From Bacillota bacterium (GTDB taxonomy: Bacteria > Bacillota_A > Clostridia > Lachnospirales > Bianqueaceae), in the NCBI GenBank assembly GCA_017420625.1, contig JAFOIR010000152.1, positions 1 through 12,533 of the forward strand: 12,533 nt of DNA. Reading direction: 5' to 3'. Shown here piece after piece: positions 6,791 through 12,533 of the stretch (position 1 is the stretch's first letter; every line of letters begins with the position of its first letter). Below the pieces are notes generated by a model. The model was given only the letters and a program-made list of their open reading frames with translations, ran no database searches and was not told where the DNA came from. The translations under genes and the position numbers were made by a program.

Positions 6791-6973
6791 ATGGAAGAGA
6801 CTGGTAACCGCAGTGAGATGATTATTCCGGATGAGGTGATTGATCGCCTGGCCCGGGTTATGCTCCCGAGAATGCAGAACTTCTTCGAAAGCGAAGAAGG
6901 AAAGAAGTTCCTGGAAGCAATCGATCACGCAGCCGTGAAGGCTGCACCCCCTGCTCAGGCTATGGCTGCCTGA
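6791..6973 (+). CDS. Small protein ahead of parM
   Basis: A 60-residue protein (MEETGNRSEMIIPDEVIDRL onward, ending PPAQAMAA). I do not recognise the family. It is predicted to be one or two amphipathic helices (IPDEVIDRLARVMLPRMQNF, then EEGKKFLEAIDHAAVK) with a flexible alanine/proline tail. The start is ATG 6791, with AAAGGAGG ending 7 nt upstream. ATG 6785 sits only one base from that site, and the 6677 ORF start has none. It is the first gene of the plus-strand operon, 43 bases before the ParM-like gene, so a role as a partition or control accessory is possible but unproven. Confidence 0.7.
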   Translation: MEETGNRSEMIIPDEVIDRLARVMLPRMQNFFESEEGKKFLEAIDHAAVKAAPPAQAMAA

Positions 6974-7016
6974 CAACCCTTTATCCCGCCCCGGAGGTTA
7001 CGAGGGCAATTTTATT

Positions 7017-8006
7017 ATGAAAGGATTTTTGATTATGAAGAAGTATGGAAGCTCCCTGATTATCGGCGTTGACGCCGGTTACGGGAATATGAAAACGGCA
7101 GGGTCCCTCTATCCGACCGGACTGACTGCCATGGATACCGAGCCCATGTTTGAGGGAGACATCCTGAAATACAATGGGGTCTGGTATCGGATCGGTGAAG
7201 GCCATAAGCCTTTCATCGATGATAAAACCGAGGATGATGATTTCTACATTCTGACGCTGGCGTCTGTCGCCTGTGAATTGAGTGTGGCAAACATCACCCA
7301 TGCTAATGTGATTCTGGCTGTCGGACTTCCGACCACCTGGACGAAACGCCAGAAGAAAGACTACCGCGAGTATATGCTGAAGAATCAGGATGTACAGTTC
7401 ACGTTCCGGAAGAAAGACTATCGCATTCATTTCTCTGACTGCCTGGTCTTTCCCCAGGGCTATTCCGCTGCTATCCGTCGTATTGATGATGATAAGCAGC
7501 ATAATGGATTCCAGTTCTTCAGCGGATTGGTCATGATGGCTGACATCGGCAACGGCACGATGAACATCATGCGCTTCCAGAACGGAAAACCCGATGAACG
7601 GTTTTCCTGGACGGAGAAGCTGGGTGTGAATCAGTGCGTACTGTCCATGAAAAAGCGGCTGATGGACGCCTACGGCCTGGATCTGCCGGATGAAACCATT
7701 GAACAGTTTCTCCGGACGAAGAAAGCGAATCTCCCACGGGAATGCCTTTCGGATCTGGACAACATTGCAACCAGGTATGTTGCCGGATTGTTTGATTCAC
7801 TCCGCTCCCACGGGTATGATCCCCGGCTCATGAAGCTGTTTGTGGTCGGAGGCGGCGGATGCCTGGTGAAAAACTTCGGCGCGTATGATTCCGCTTCAGT
7901 GATCTTCGAAGATGATCTGTGTGCCTCTGCCAAGGGATTCGAATACATGGCAGAGGTTTTGCTCTGGAAAAGGGCAACGGAAGCCGTATCGATCGGAGTG
8001 AGCTGA
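7017..8006 (+). CDS. parM: ParM/Alp-type actin-like ATPase (plasmid segregation)
   Basis: A 329-residue actin-like ATPase that polymerises into filaments to separate DNA copies. The actin fold signatures are in order: phosphate-1 loop IGVDAGYGNMKT (residues 16-27), phosphate-2 loop MADIGNGTMNIM (174-185), and the adenosine loop FVVGGGGCLVKNFG (275-288). The length matches ParM/StbA relatives. Two starts are possible: ATG 7017 (GAGGG about 10 nt upstream) or ATG 7035 (AAAGGA 9 nt upstream); the extra six residues carry no motif. The ParR-like gene follows after a single base, which is typical of a tightly coupled par operon. The function is secure at family level, but the symbol is by similarity only. 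Confidence 0.9.
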   Translation: MKGFLIMKKYGSSLIIGVDAGYGNMKTAGSLYPTGLTAMDTEPMFEGDILKYNGVWYRIGEGHKPFIDDKTEDDDFYILTLASVACELSVANITHANVILAVGLPTTWTKRQKKDYREYMLKNQDVQFTFRKKDYRIHFSDCLVFPQGYSAAIRRIDDDKQHNGFQFFSGLVMMADIGNGTMNIMRFQNGKPDERFSWTEKLGVNQCVLSMKKRLMDAYGLDLPDETIEQFLRTKKANLPRECLSDLDNIATRYVAGLFDSLRSHGYDPRLMKLFVVGGGGCLVKNFGAYDSASVIFEDDLCASAKGFEYMAEVLLWKRATEAVSIGVS

Positions 8007-8007
8007 A

Positions 8008-8397
8008 ATGAAACACGCCATCACCGTTCGCCTGAATGATCGGTATGAAGCGGAAAAGATCCTGCTTGACAGGATTGACGCCATCCATGAAAAGACGCAT
8101 CAGCCCAAAGGACGGATTGTGACTGAGATGCTTACTTCTCAGTCAAGCCGTCCGGCGGAGCTGTCTGACAAGGATGCGTCCCGCATTGCTGAAAAAGCGG
8201 CTTCAATCGTTCTGGAAAACCTGTGGGAAAAGCTTCCGGCATATCTTTCCGGATATGCCGCCAGCGCTCCTGCCTCCGGGCAGACTACAGGTGTGAAAAA
8301 CAATCCGCCTGTCTCTGTTCCCGGGAAACCTGTTCCGAATGAGGCCAACCCGGATTTCAGCAAGAGCACGCTCGATATGAAGTTCATTGATATGTGA
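8008..8397 (+). CDS. ParR-like centromere-binding adaptor (candidate)
   Basis: A 129-residue protein. Residues 1-50 (KHAITVRLNDRYEAEKILLD then DAIHEKTHQPKGRIVTEML) match the pattern of a ribbon-helix-helix fold: a strand with alternating residues, a helix, then a second helix. A proline/glycine-rich linker (about 88-117) leads to a C-terminal tail FSKSTLDMKFIDM, a short amphipathic peptide of the kind ParR proteins use to contact ParM filament ends. The start ATG 8008 lies one base after the parM stop, with GGAGTGA upstream. Its position behind parM and directly before a phased repeat array supports ParR. It has no close named homologue that I can recall, so this rests on context and fold pattern. 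Confidence 0.75.
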   Translation: MKHAITVRLNDRYEAEKILLDRIDAIHEKTHQPKGRIVTEMLTSQSSRPAELSDKDASRIAEKAASIVLENLWEKLPAYLSGYAASAPASGQTTGVKNNPPVSVPGKPVPNEANPDFSKSTLDMKFIDM

Positions 8398-8400
8398 GTG

Positions 8401-8469
8401 TGCATCACGTTGCATCAGGCTGATGCAGTCTGATGCAGAAAAAACATGATCCTGCATCACTTTGATGCA
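8401..8469. repeat. Phased 7-bp iterons, candidate centromere (parC)
   Basis: Six exact copies of TGCATCA or its complement: forward at 8401, 8411 and 8453; reverse (TGATGCA) at 8421, 8431 and 8463. Neighbours are 10 bp apart start to start, one helical turn. The first four form a dyad centred at 8419 and the last two a dyad centred at 8461, 42 bp (four turns) apart. The array lies between the ParR-like gene and the next gene and overlaps no reading frame. It is the expected binding site for the ribbon-helix-helix protein, as a centromere and perhaps also as an operator for the gene downstream. Confidence 0.8.
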
Positions 8470-8491
8470 GGCAGGAAAGGAGGAAAGAACC

Positions 8492-8713
8492 ATGAGTACC
8501 AGTGTGGTCCACTCGTCTGATCCGGAAAAGGAACGGATTCAGGCGCAGCATCGGCTGGAGCAGGCAGAAAACCGTGACCGGAAAAGGGAGCGGAACCTGC
8601 GGACGAGGCGGCTGATTCAGGAAGGCGCGATCCTCGAGAAAGCGTATCCTGAAGCGAAGGAAATGGAACTGGAGGCGTTGCAGCATGTACTGGAAAACAA
8701 GCTTGGGGCCTGA
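8492..8713 (+). CDS. DUF3847/MobC-like relaxosome accessory protein (candidate)
   Basis: A 73-residue, highly charged protein (MSTSVVHSSDPEKERIQAQH to VLENKLGA) predicted to be almost wholly helical. The middle part (NRDRKRERNLRTRRLIQEGA, followed by ILEKAYPEAKEMELEAL) resembles the small DUF3847-type proteins usually found before MobA/MobL relaxases; this is similarity by eye, not a search. The start is ATG 8492, with AAAGGAGG 9 nt upstream, rather than the longer ORF at 8462. It sits between the iteron array and oriT, which fits an accessory DNA-binding role at the origin of transfer. It may be controlled by proteins bound to the iterons immediately upstream. Confidence 0.6.
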   Translation: MSTSVVHSSDPEKERIQAQHRLEQAENRDRKRERNLRTRRLIQEGAILEKAYPEAKEMELEALQHVLENKLGA

Positions 8714-8737
8714 TGAAAGTCAGGAAACGGGCCACGG

Positions 8738-8767
8738 GGCATCCGGCGAAAGTCGGGTGCCTCTTTT
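8738..8767 (+). terminator. Intrinsic terminator after the par/DUF3847 genes
   Basis: A 10-bp stem with two G-U pairs (GGCATCCGGC at 8738-8747 against GTCGGGTGCC at 8752-8761) closes a GAAA tetraloop (8748-8751) and is followed by TCTTTT. It would end the plus-strand par transcript just before oriT, so the relaxase gene probably needs its own promoter or read-through. Confidence 0.65.
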
Positions 8768-8778
8768 AAAAATCCCGA

Positions 8779-8814
8779 AGGGCGCACTTACTCACCACCC
8801 GCTTGCGGGTGGTG
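8779..8814 (-). other. oriT: Origin of transfer (oriT), IncQ-type nick region
   Basis: Read on the minus strand, a perfect 10-bp inverted repeat (CACCACCCGC and GCGGGTGGTG, plus 8793-8802 and 8805-8814) with a 2-nt loop is followed by AG and then TAAGTGCGCCCT (8790-8779). This matches the nick region of RSF1010/IncQ and of Gram-positive plasmids such as pIP501 and pSK41, including the inverted repeat on the 5' side. By that analogy the nick falls after TAAGTGCG, between 8783 and 8782. The leading end would be the parM side, and the relaxase gene would enter last. The MOBQ relaxase gene next to it supports the call strongly. Confidence 0.88.
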
Positions 8815-8817
8815 GTA

Positions 8818-9101
8818 CTGCCTTCGGCAGCCGTGCGCTCTCCGAGGGGGATGCGGCGTCTGCGGACGCCTTCAGCCAATGCCGCCCTGCCTGCGGGCAT
8901 GTCGGTCATCGGCTGCGCGGTTGACGTACATTTCCCATGCAGATTCCAATCAGTATGGGAAATATGCAGCCGGCATGATGCTCATGCCTGTCAACCGCGT
9001 TTTGCGAACCTGCCACCGGCAGCTTTGCCGGGGTATGGATGCCTGCGGGCATCCAGTCACTTCTCTTTTGAAAGAGAAGCAGAAACAGGCTCTGCGGAGC
9101 C
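8818..9101. repeat. Dense hairpin array between oriT and the relaxase gene
   Basis: Nine inverted repeats follow one another with no ORF that looks real: CTGCC/GGCAG (8818-8830), GGCGTC/GACGCC (8855-8870), TGCC/GGCA (8888-8899), ATTTCCCAT/ATGGGAAAT (8930-8963, 16-nt loop), GGCATGA/TCATGCC (8972-8988), CCGGCA/TGCCGG (9016-9031), TGGATGCC/GGCATCCA (9036-9055), CTTCTCTTT/AAAGAGAAG (9060-9079) and GGCTC/GAGCC (9088-9101). Four have the same C(TGCG)G loop, which is UNCG-type in RNA. The last ends just before the relaxase ribosome binding site. Possible roles are leader RNA control of the relaxase, protein or primase sites on the transferred strand, or dispersed palindromic units. Confidence 0.75.
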
Positions 9102-9120
9102 GGAAAGGAGAACGTTATCG

Positions 9121-10833
9121 ATGGCAATTTACCATAATGCTGTCAGCATCGGAAGCCGCGGCAGCGGACAATCCGCTTGTGCTTCCTCTGCCTATATCAG
9201 CTGTTCCGTCGTGTACAATGACTATGACGGCGTTCAGCATGATTATACCCGGAAAGGCGGACTGGTCTGGGAGCAGATCTTTCTGCCGCCCATGGCCCCT
9301 CCAGAATGGCAGGACCGGGAAACCCTTTGGAACGCTGTCGAGTCAGCGGAGAAATCCAAAGACAACCGGCTGACTCGGATGCATGTTGTCGCGCTGCCGG
9401 TTGAATTGAGCAAGGATGAATGGATTCCCCTGCTGACGGAATATGCCCAGACTCAGTTTGTATCCGACGGCATGTGTGTGGATGTAGCGATCCATGACAC
9501 GGACGGTCACAATCCCCATGCGCATATCATGACCACCCTGCGTCCGCTGAACCCGGACGGAACCTGGCAGCATAAAACAGAAAAGGAATACATCTGCATC
9601 CGGAACGGAGAAGAGCGCGGTTTCACTGCCGCCGAATTCAAAGAAGCCCGGAATGACGGATGGCAGAAACAGTATCCGTATCTGGTCGGAAAGAAAAAAG
9701 TATACATGCCGACCACCGAAGGCGAAGCACATGGATATGAACGGGCCAGCAAGTATGCGAAAAGCACGAAATACGGACGGCAGAATCCAATTACTGCCAG
9801 ATGGAACAGTGAAGAACAGTTACAGAAATGGCGTATTGCCTGGGAAGATATTGTCAATCATCATCTGGAACACGCCGGGAGTGAAGAACGGATTGATCAC
9901 CGCAGTCACGTAGAGCGGGGGCTTGATGAAAAACCCACAATCCATGAGGGTGTTGTTGCCAGGATCATGGAGAAAAAAGGTGAGGTGTCTGATCGCTGCG
10001 AACTGAACCGGCAGATCAGGCATGATAACAGGCTGATCCGCGAACTGAAAACGCTGATCAAAAAGCTGACCGTTCCGGTTAAGGAAGCAATCACTAACCT
10101 TGCGAGAAAAATGGAAACAGTACGCGCGAATATCATTCAGCGGTATTATCATATCACACATAACCGTACTGCAAAACAGAGCATGACGGACAAGCTGAAC
10201 CAAATAGAAACACGGTACGGTGATTACAAGAGAATCCATACTCGGAAGATTCAAGAACGTAAAAAACTGAAAAGCATGATTGAGGAGAAAAACAGTCTTT
10301 CCCCAATCCATGTTTTCCGGCACAAGGAACTGGACAGGAAAATCAACGATCAGGAATCCGTGGTCAGGGATCTGACTGCACAGGAAAAAGAAATCATGTC
10401 ATGGTTCAGGAAGACAGATGTTGCCGGTATGAAGGAGATCAGCACGGAAATCACGCGCTTACAGGAAAGGATTACCGATGCTGCCCAGACAATTGAAGAC
10501 AACGAATCCAGAATAGAAGAAGAGAAACAGGATTACGTTGATCTTTCCCTGGAAGCCGAAGAATATGATCCTGAATATGTTAAAGAAAAGCGCCTTGAGA
10601 TTCGGCCTGAAATAGAGAAAAGGATTGTTCGAAATATTGAAAAGGGAACCGGCAAAAAGGTTCGTGAACTGGATCTGGCTATAAGCACTACAGAGACTGA
10701 CAAGTCATTGCTCTCCCTGGTTCGCACAAGGAAGCTGAAGCCGAAGGAAAAAGAGAAGGCTGAAGCAATAATACTCAGCGCAGATCCAGCAAATTCGAAG
10801 AAGGAAAAAACTTTGAATCTGGAGAGCATTTGA
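9121..10833 (+). CDS. mobA: MobA/MobL-family (MOBQ) conjugative relaxase
   Basis: A 570-residue relaxase that nicks oriT and stays attached to the transferred strand. The N-terminal AIYHNAVSIGSRGSGQSA aligns by eye with RSF1010 MobA and places the catalytic tyrosine at Tyr25 (SSAY). The metal-binding histidines are in IHDTDGHNPHAHIM (His125, His133, His135). A further conserved segment, ERIDHRSHVERGLDEKPTIH, also matches MobA. Residues from about 330 to 560 are a long charged coiled coil; there is no primase fusion as in RSF1010. The start is ATG 9121, with AAAGGAG 10 nt upstream. The longer ORF from 8803 is rejected because it runs through the hairpin array and adds nothing like a relaxase N terminus. 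Without type IV secretion genes in view, the element probably uses a helper's transfer apparatus. Confidence 0.93.
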   Translation: MAIYHNAVSIGSRGSGQSACASSAYISCSVVYNDYDGVQHDYTRKGGLVWEQIFLPPMAPPEWQDRETLWNAVESAEKSKDNRLTRMHVVALPVELSKDEWIPLLTEYAQTQFVSDGMCVDVAIHDTDGHNPHAHIMTTLRPLNPDGTWQHKTEKEYICIRNGEERGFTAAEFKEARNDGWQKQYPYLVGKKKVYMPTTEGEAHGYERASKYAKSTKYGRQNPITARWNSEEQLQKWRIAWEDIVNHHLEHAGSEERIDHRSHVERGLDEKPTIHEGVVARIMEKKGEVSDRCELNRQIRHDNRLIRELKTLIKKLTVPVKEAITNLARKMETVRANIIQRYYHITHNRTAKQSMTDKLNQIETRYGDYKRIHTRKIQERKKLKSMIEEKNSLSPIHVFRHKELDRKINDQESVVRDLTAQEKEIMSWFRKTDVAGMKEISTEITRLQERITDAAQTIEDNESRIEEEKQDYVDLSLEAEEYDPEYVKEKRLEIRPEIEKRIVRNIEKGTGKKVRELDLAISTTETDKSLLSLVRTRKLKPKEKEKAEAIILSADPANSKKEKTLNLESI

Positions 10834-10945
10834 AGCAACAATATCTTCGCATAAGAATAGGGTAGCACGCTCTTTTCATCCTTTGCCCAACAAGAAAAAA
10901 TCATGTATAACAATGCGGTGGCACTAAGATAGCTGCTCTGAAAAA

Positions 10946-11038
10946 GCCCAGCATCGAGAGGCCAATTATCGCAAATAAGCAAAATGAGCAGCAAATGAGC
11001 AAATAAGCGATGCTGGCGATGAGCGAGGGCCAATTGTC
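10946..11038. repeat. Repeat cluster in the gap after the relaxase gene
   Basis: In the 255-base gene-free gap, a 9-bp inverted repeat (CCAGCATCG at 10948-10956, CGATGCTGG at 11008-11016) encloses four overlapping copies of GCAAATRAGC (10971, 10979 with one extra A, 10991, 10999). GGCCAATT is directly repeated on either side (10960-10967 and 11028-11035). No T-run follows, so it is not a normal terminator. It could be a regulatory site or the scar or end of a mobile segment. Confidence 0.5.
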
Positions 11039-11088
11039 AAGGTTATATTTCGCGAAAAATGTTCGTCTAATATGATGAAAGGAGGCAG

Positions 11089-11607
11089 ATGCGTGTGGAA
11101 AATGTCAAGGCGCCGGACAAAACCACAGAAGAGAAATTGTATCAAATGATCAATGCATGGCAGAACTCTTTGCAGCGGACATGCTGTACGCTTTTGGGTG
11201 ATGCTGATTTAGCCAAAGATGCAGTACAGGAAACATTTATAAAAGCGTACAAAGCACTGCCTGCTTTCAGGGAGGAATGCAGTGAGAAAACATGGCTGAT
11301 GCGTATTGCCATGAATGTTTGCAAGGATATCAGACGTGGTAATTGGTTTCGCCTGATCAACCGGCATATCTCTCTGGATGATTTGCCTGAACCTGTTTCT
11401 GATCCACAGGATATTGATTTTTGCCTGATGACGGCCGTATTGGATCTTCCGATTAAGCAACGGCAGGTCATCCTTATGTATTACTATCACAATCTGACGG
11501 TTCAGGAAATAGCTGAAGCATTGGGCATTTCCCAGCCAGCGGTCTCAAAACGGCTAAAATTTGCACGTGACAAGCTAAGAACAGTATTAAGGGAGGGAGA
11601 AGCGTGA
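11089..11607 (+). CDS. ECF RNA polymerase sigma factor
   Basis: A 172-residue sigma-70 family factor with region 2 (LLGDADLAKDAVQETFIKAY, residues 35-54, then TWLMRIAMNVCKDIRR) and region 4 (LPIKQRQVILMYYY at 119-132 and the HTH VQEIAEALGISQPAVSKRLK at 138-157). It lacks regions 1 and 3, as ECF factors do. AAAGGAGG is only 3 nt from ATG 11089 but 9 nt from the in-frame GTG 11095, so the true start may be GTG 11095. A CGTCTA motif at 11064-11069 resembles an ECF -10 element and would allow autoregulation, but I found no convincing -35 at the proper distance. The gene overlaps the membrane protein gene that follows, the usual layout of a sigma/anti-sigma pair. Confidence 0.9.
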   Translation: MRVENVKAPDKTTEEKLYQMINAWQNSLQRTCCTLLGDADLAKDAVQETFIKAYKALPAFREECSEKTWLMRIAMNVCKDIRRGNWFRLINRHISLDDLPEPVSDPQDIDFCLMTAVLDLPIKQRQVILMYYYHNLTVQEIAEALGISQPAVSKRLKFARDKLRTVLREGEA

Positions 11608-12533
11608 CTGAAGACAGGATGCACGATAACATTAAGCAAGCTGTTGATCACTGCTTTTCTGGCGTTCAGGCAGATCCATTCCTAATGCAACGCATTTTAA
11701 AAGGAGAAAAAACAACAGTGAAGAAAAAACTAACCGTAGCGGTAGTGTTTGTAACAATAATGTCTTTGATTACTGTTGTCGCCATTGCGGTTGGCATTTA
11801 TGAGTGGATTAAACCTCGTATGGATCAAGCTGCTGATATTCTGATCGGAACCGACTGGAAGATGGAAGATAAAATGAAACTGATTGATCTGATGATTGAT
11901 TCTGGAGTTATATCAGCGGACAACGAGCTTTACCTGACTTGCATGGACGAAAGTCAAAGTAATGAAGAAAGAGAGCGGGCTGCAACACAACTGATTGACA
12001 GCATTTTCGGAGAAACTATACGTTCCCAATTAAACCCGTCTGTCTTGCAACAAGAGGAATATCCATCACCAGATTTGCGCACAGTATATGCAGTTCTGTA
12101 TCGAATTCAAAATCCGGATGCGAATGACAGTGAAATTGACGAATCTTTTGAATGCTGGTTGTATGGAAATTCCATCTTCTCTGCTCCGTCAGAAGCAGAG
12201 AACACGCCACCCCGTTTATTGACAGAAGAGGACGTGACCGATATGGCAGAATTCCTACTGTCGGAAATCTACAACTTCAACAGAGCAGAACGGGCAGCAA
12301 CACAAAAAAGCGTCTCATTTGACGAAAGCCGAAGCGTATGGATGATTCAATTTACAGTACAAGCGTCTGATCTTCGTCCGGCGCTTAGGGCAGAGTGGAT
12401 TAGCGATGATTATGATCCCTCCTCTGATTCGTATGCATGGACTGTAATGATCAGCGAAGATGGCAGTATAATAAATGCTTCCAGTATAGATGAGCTGGAT
12501 TGGAACCGATTAATCCCAAGAGAGGCATACCCA
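11604..12533 (+). CDS. Membrane-anchored putative anti-sigma factor, 3' end outside window
   Basis: An open frame of 310 codons that reaches the last base, so the protein is incomplete at its C terminus. It starts at GTG 11604, overlapping the sigma factor stop by 4 bases (GTGA), with GGGAGGGAG about 5 nt upstream; ATG 11619 is an alternative. Residues 1-41 are cytoplasmic (DNIKQAVDHCFSGVQADPFL is the likely sigma-contacting part), 43-66 form one membrane helix (LTVAVVFVTIMSLITVVAIA), and the rest lies outside the cell. The visible end (WMIQFTVQASDLRPA, then AWTVMISEDGSIINASSI) looks like a PepSY-type strand pattern. The anti-sigma role is inferred from the overlap with the sigma gene and the one-helix topology; there is no zinc-binding HxxxCxxC motif. 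Confidence 0.75.
   Translation, partial: MTEDRMHDNIKQAVDHCFSGVQADPFLMQRILKGEKTTVKKKLTVAVVFVTIMSLITVVAIAVGIYEWIKPRMDQAADILIGTDWKMEDKMKLIDLMIDSGVISADNELYLTCMDESQSNEERERAATQLIDSIFGETIRSQLNPSVLQQEEYPSPDLRTVYAVLYRIQNPDANDSEIDESFECWLYGNSIFSAPSEAENTPPRLLTEEDVTDMAEFLLSEIYNFNRAERAATQKSVSFDESRSVWMIQFTVQASDLRPALRAEWISDDYDPSSDSYAWTVMISEDGSIINASSIDELDWNRLIPREAYP

Noticed and set aside
7567..8100. Minus-strand ORFs opposite the ParM-like gene
   Set aside because: Antisense to a well-supported actin-like gene, with arginine/serine/proline-rich translations typical of shadow frames.
8793..9101. CRISPR array as an explanation of the repeats between oriT and the relaxase
   Set aside because: The stems differ in sequence and spacing; there is no common direct repeat or uniform spacer, and no cas genes are present.
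8803..9120. N-terminal 106-residue extension of the relaxase and other ORFs across 8714-9120
   Set aside because: They run through oriT and the hairpin array, have no ribosome binding sites, and the relaxase motif begins exactly at ATG 9121.

Overview
The window looks like part of an integrated mobilizable element in a low-to-mid GC Clostridia-type Firmicute, probably of gut or rumen origin. The reasons are strong AAAGGAGG-type ribosome binding sites, XRE regulators, a large serine recombinase, a MobA/MobL (MOBQ) relaxase of the kind common in such elements, and an ECF sigma/anti-sigma pair. The sequence does not fix the species. No type IV secretion genes, replication initiator, resistance gene, tRNA, rRNA or CRISPR array was seen.

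Left part, all on the minus strand (135 to about 6.4 kb), read from right to left: an XRE regulator (5558-6406) with its own promoter and operator-like repeats; two exported proteins of unknown function (4268-5329 and 3332-4204, the second with RCC1-like repeats); an HTH/nucleotidyltransferase pair (2562-3131 and 1760-2572) that looks like a toxin-antitoxin or defence module and is driven by a near-consensus promoter with a perfect palindrome in its spacer; and a 519-residue large serine recombinase (135-1694). The recombinase frame runs through its own intrinsic terminator and stops next to what looks like the 3' end of another, GC-rich gene (60-134). That may be the element/chromosome junction.

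Centre, plus strand (6.4-9.1 kb): a leader of about 380 nt with several hairpins, a 60-residue protein, a ParM-like actin ATPase, a ribbon-helix-helix-like ParR candidate one base behind it, and then six copies of TGCATCA/TGATGCA phased at about 10 bp, the best centromere (parC) candidate. A 73-residue DUF3847/MobC-like protein and an intrinsic terminator follow. Next comes an oriT whose bottom strand carries the IncQ-type nick sequence TAAGTGCG/CCCT beside a 10-bp inverted repeat, then a dense run of hairpins, many with UNCG-type loops, leading into the relaxase gene (9121-10833). The partition and transfer functions therefore form one compact plasmid-like module. By analogy with IncQ nicking, the parM side would enter the recipient first and the relaxase gene last.

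Right part: a repeat-rich gap (10834-11088), then an ECF sigma factor and, overlapping it by 4 bases, a membrane-anchored putative anti-sigma protein that is still open at the window end. It is not clear whether this pair is element cargo or host chromosome. If the 3' gene fragment at the left end really was split by integration, its 5' part should be found to the right of this window.
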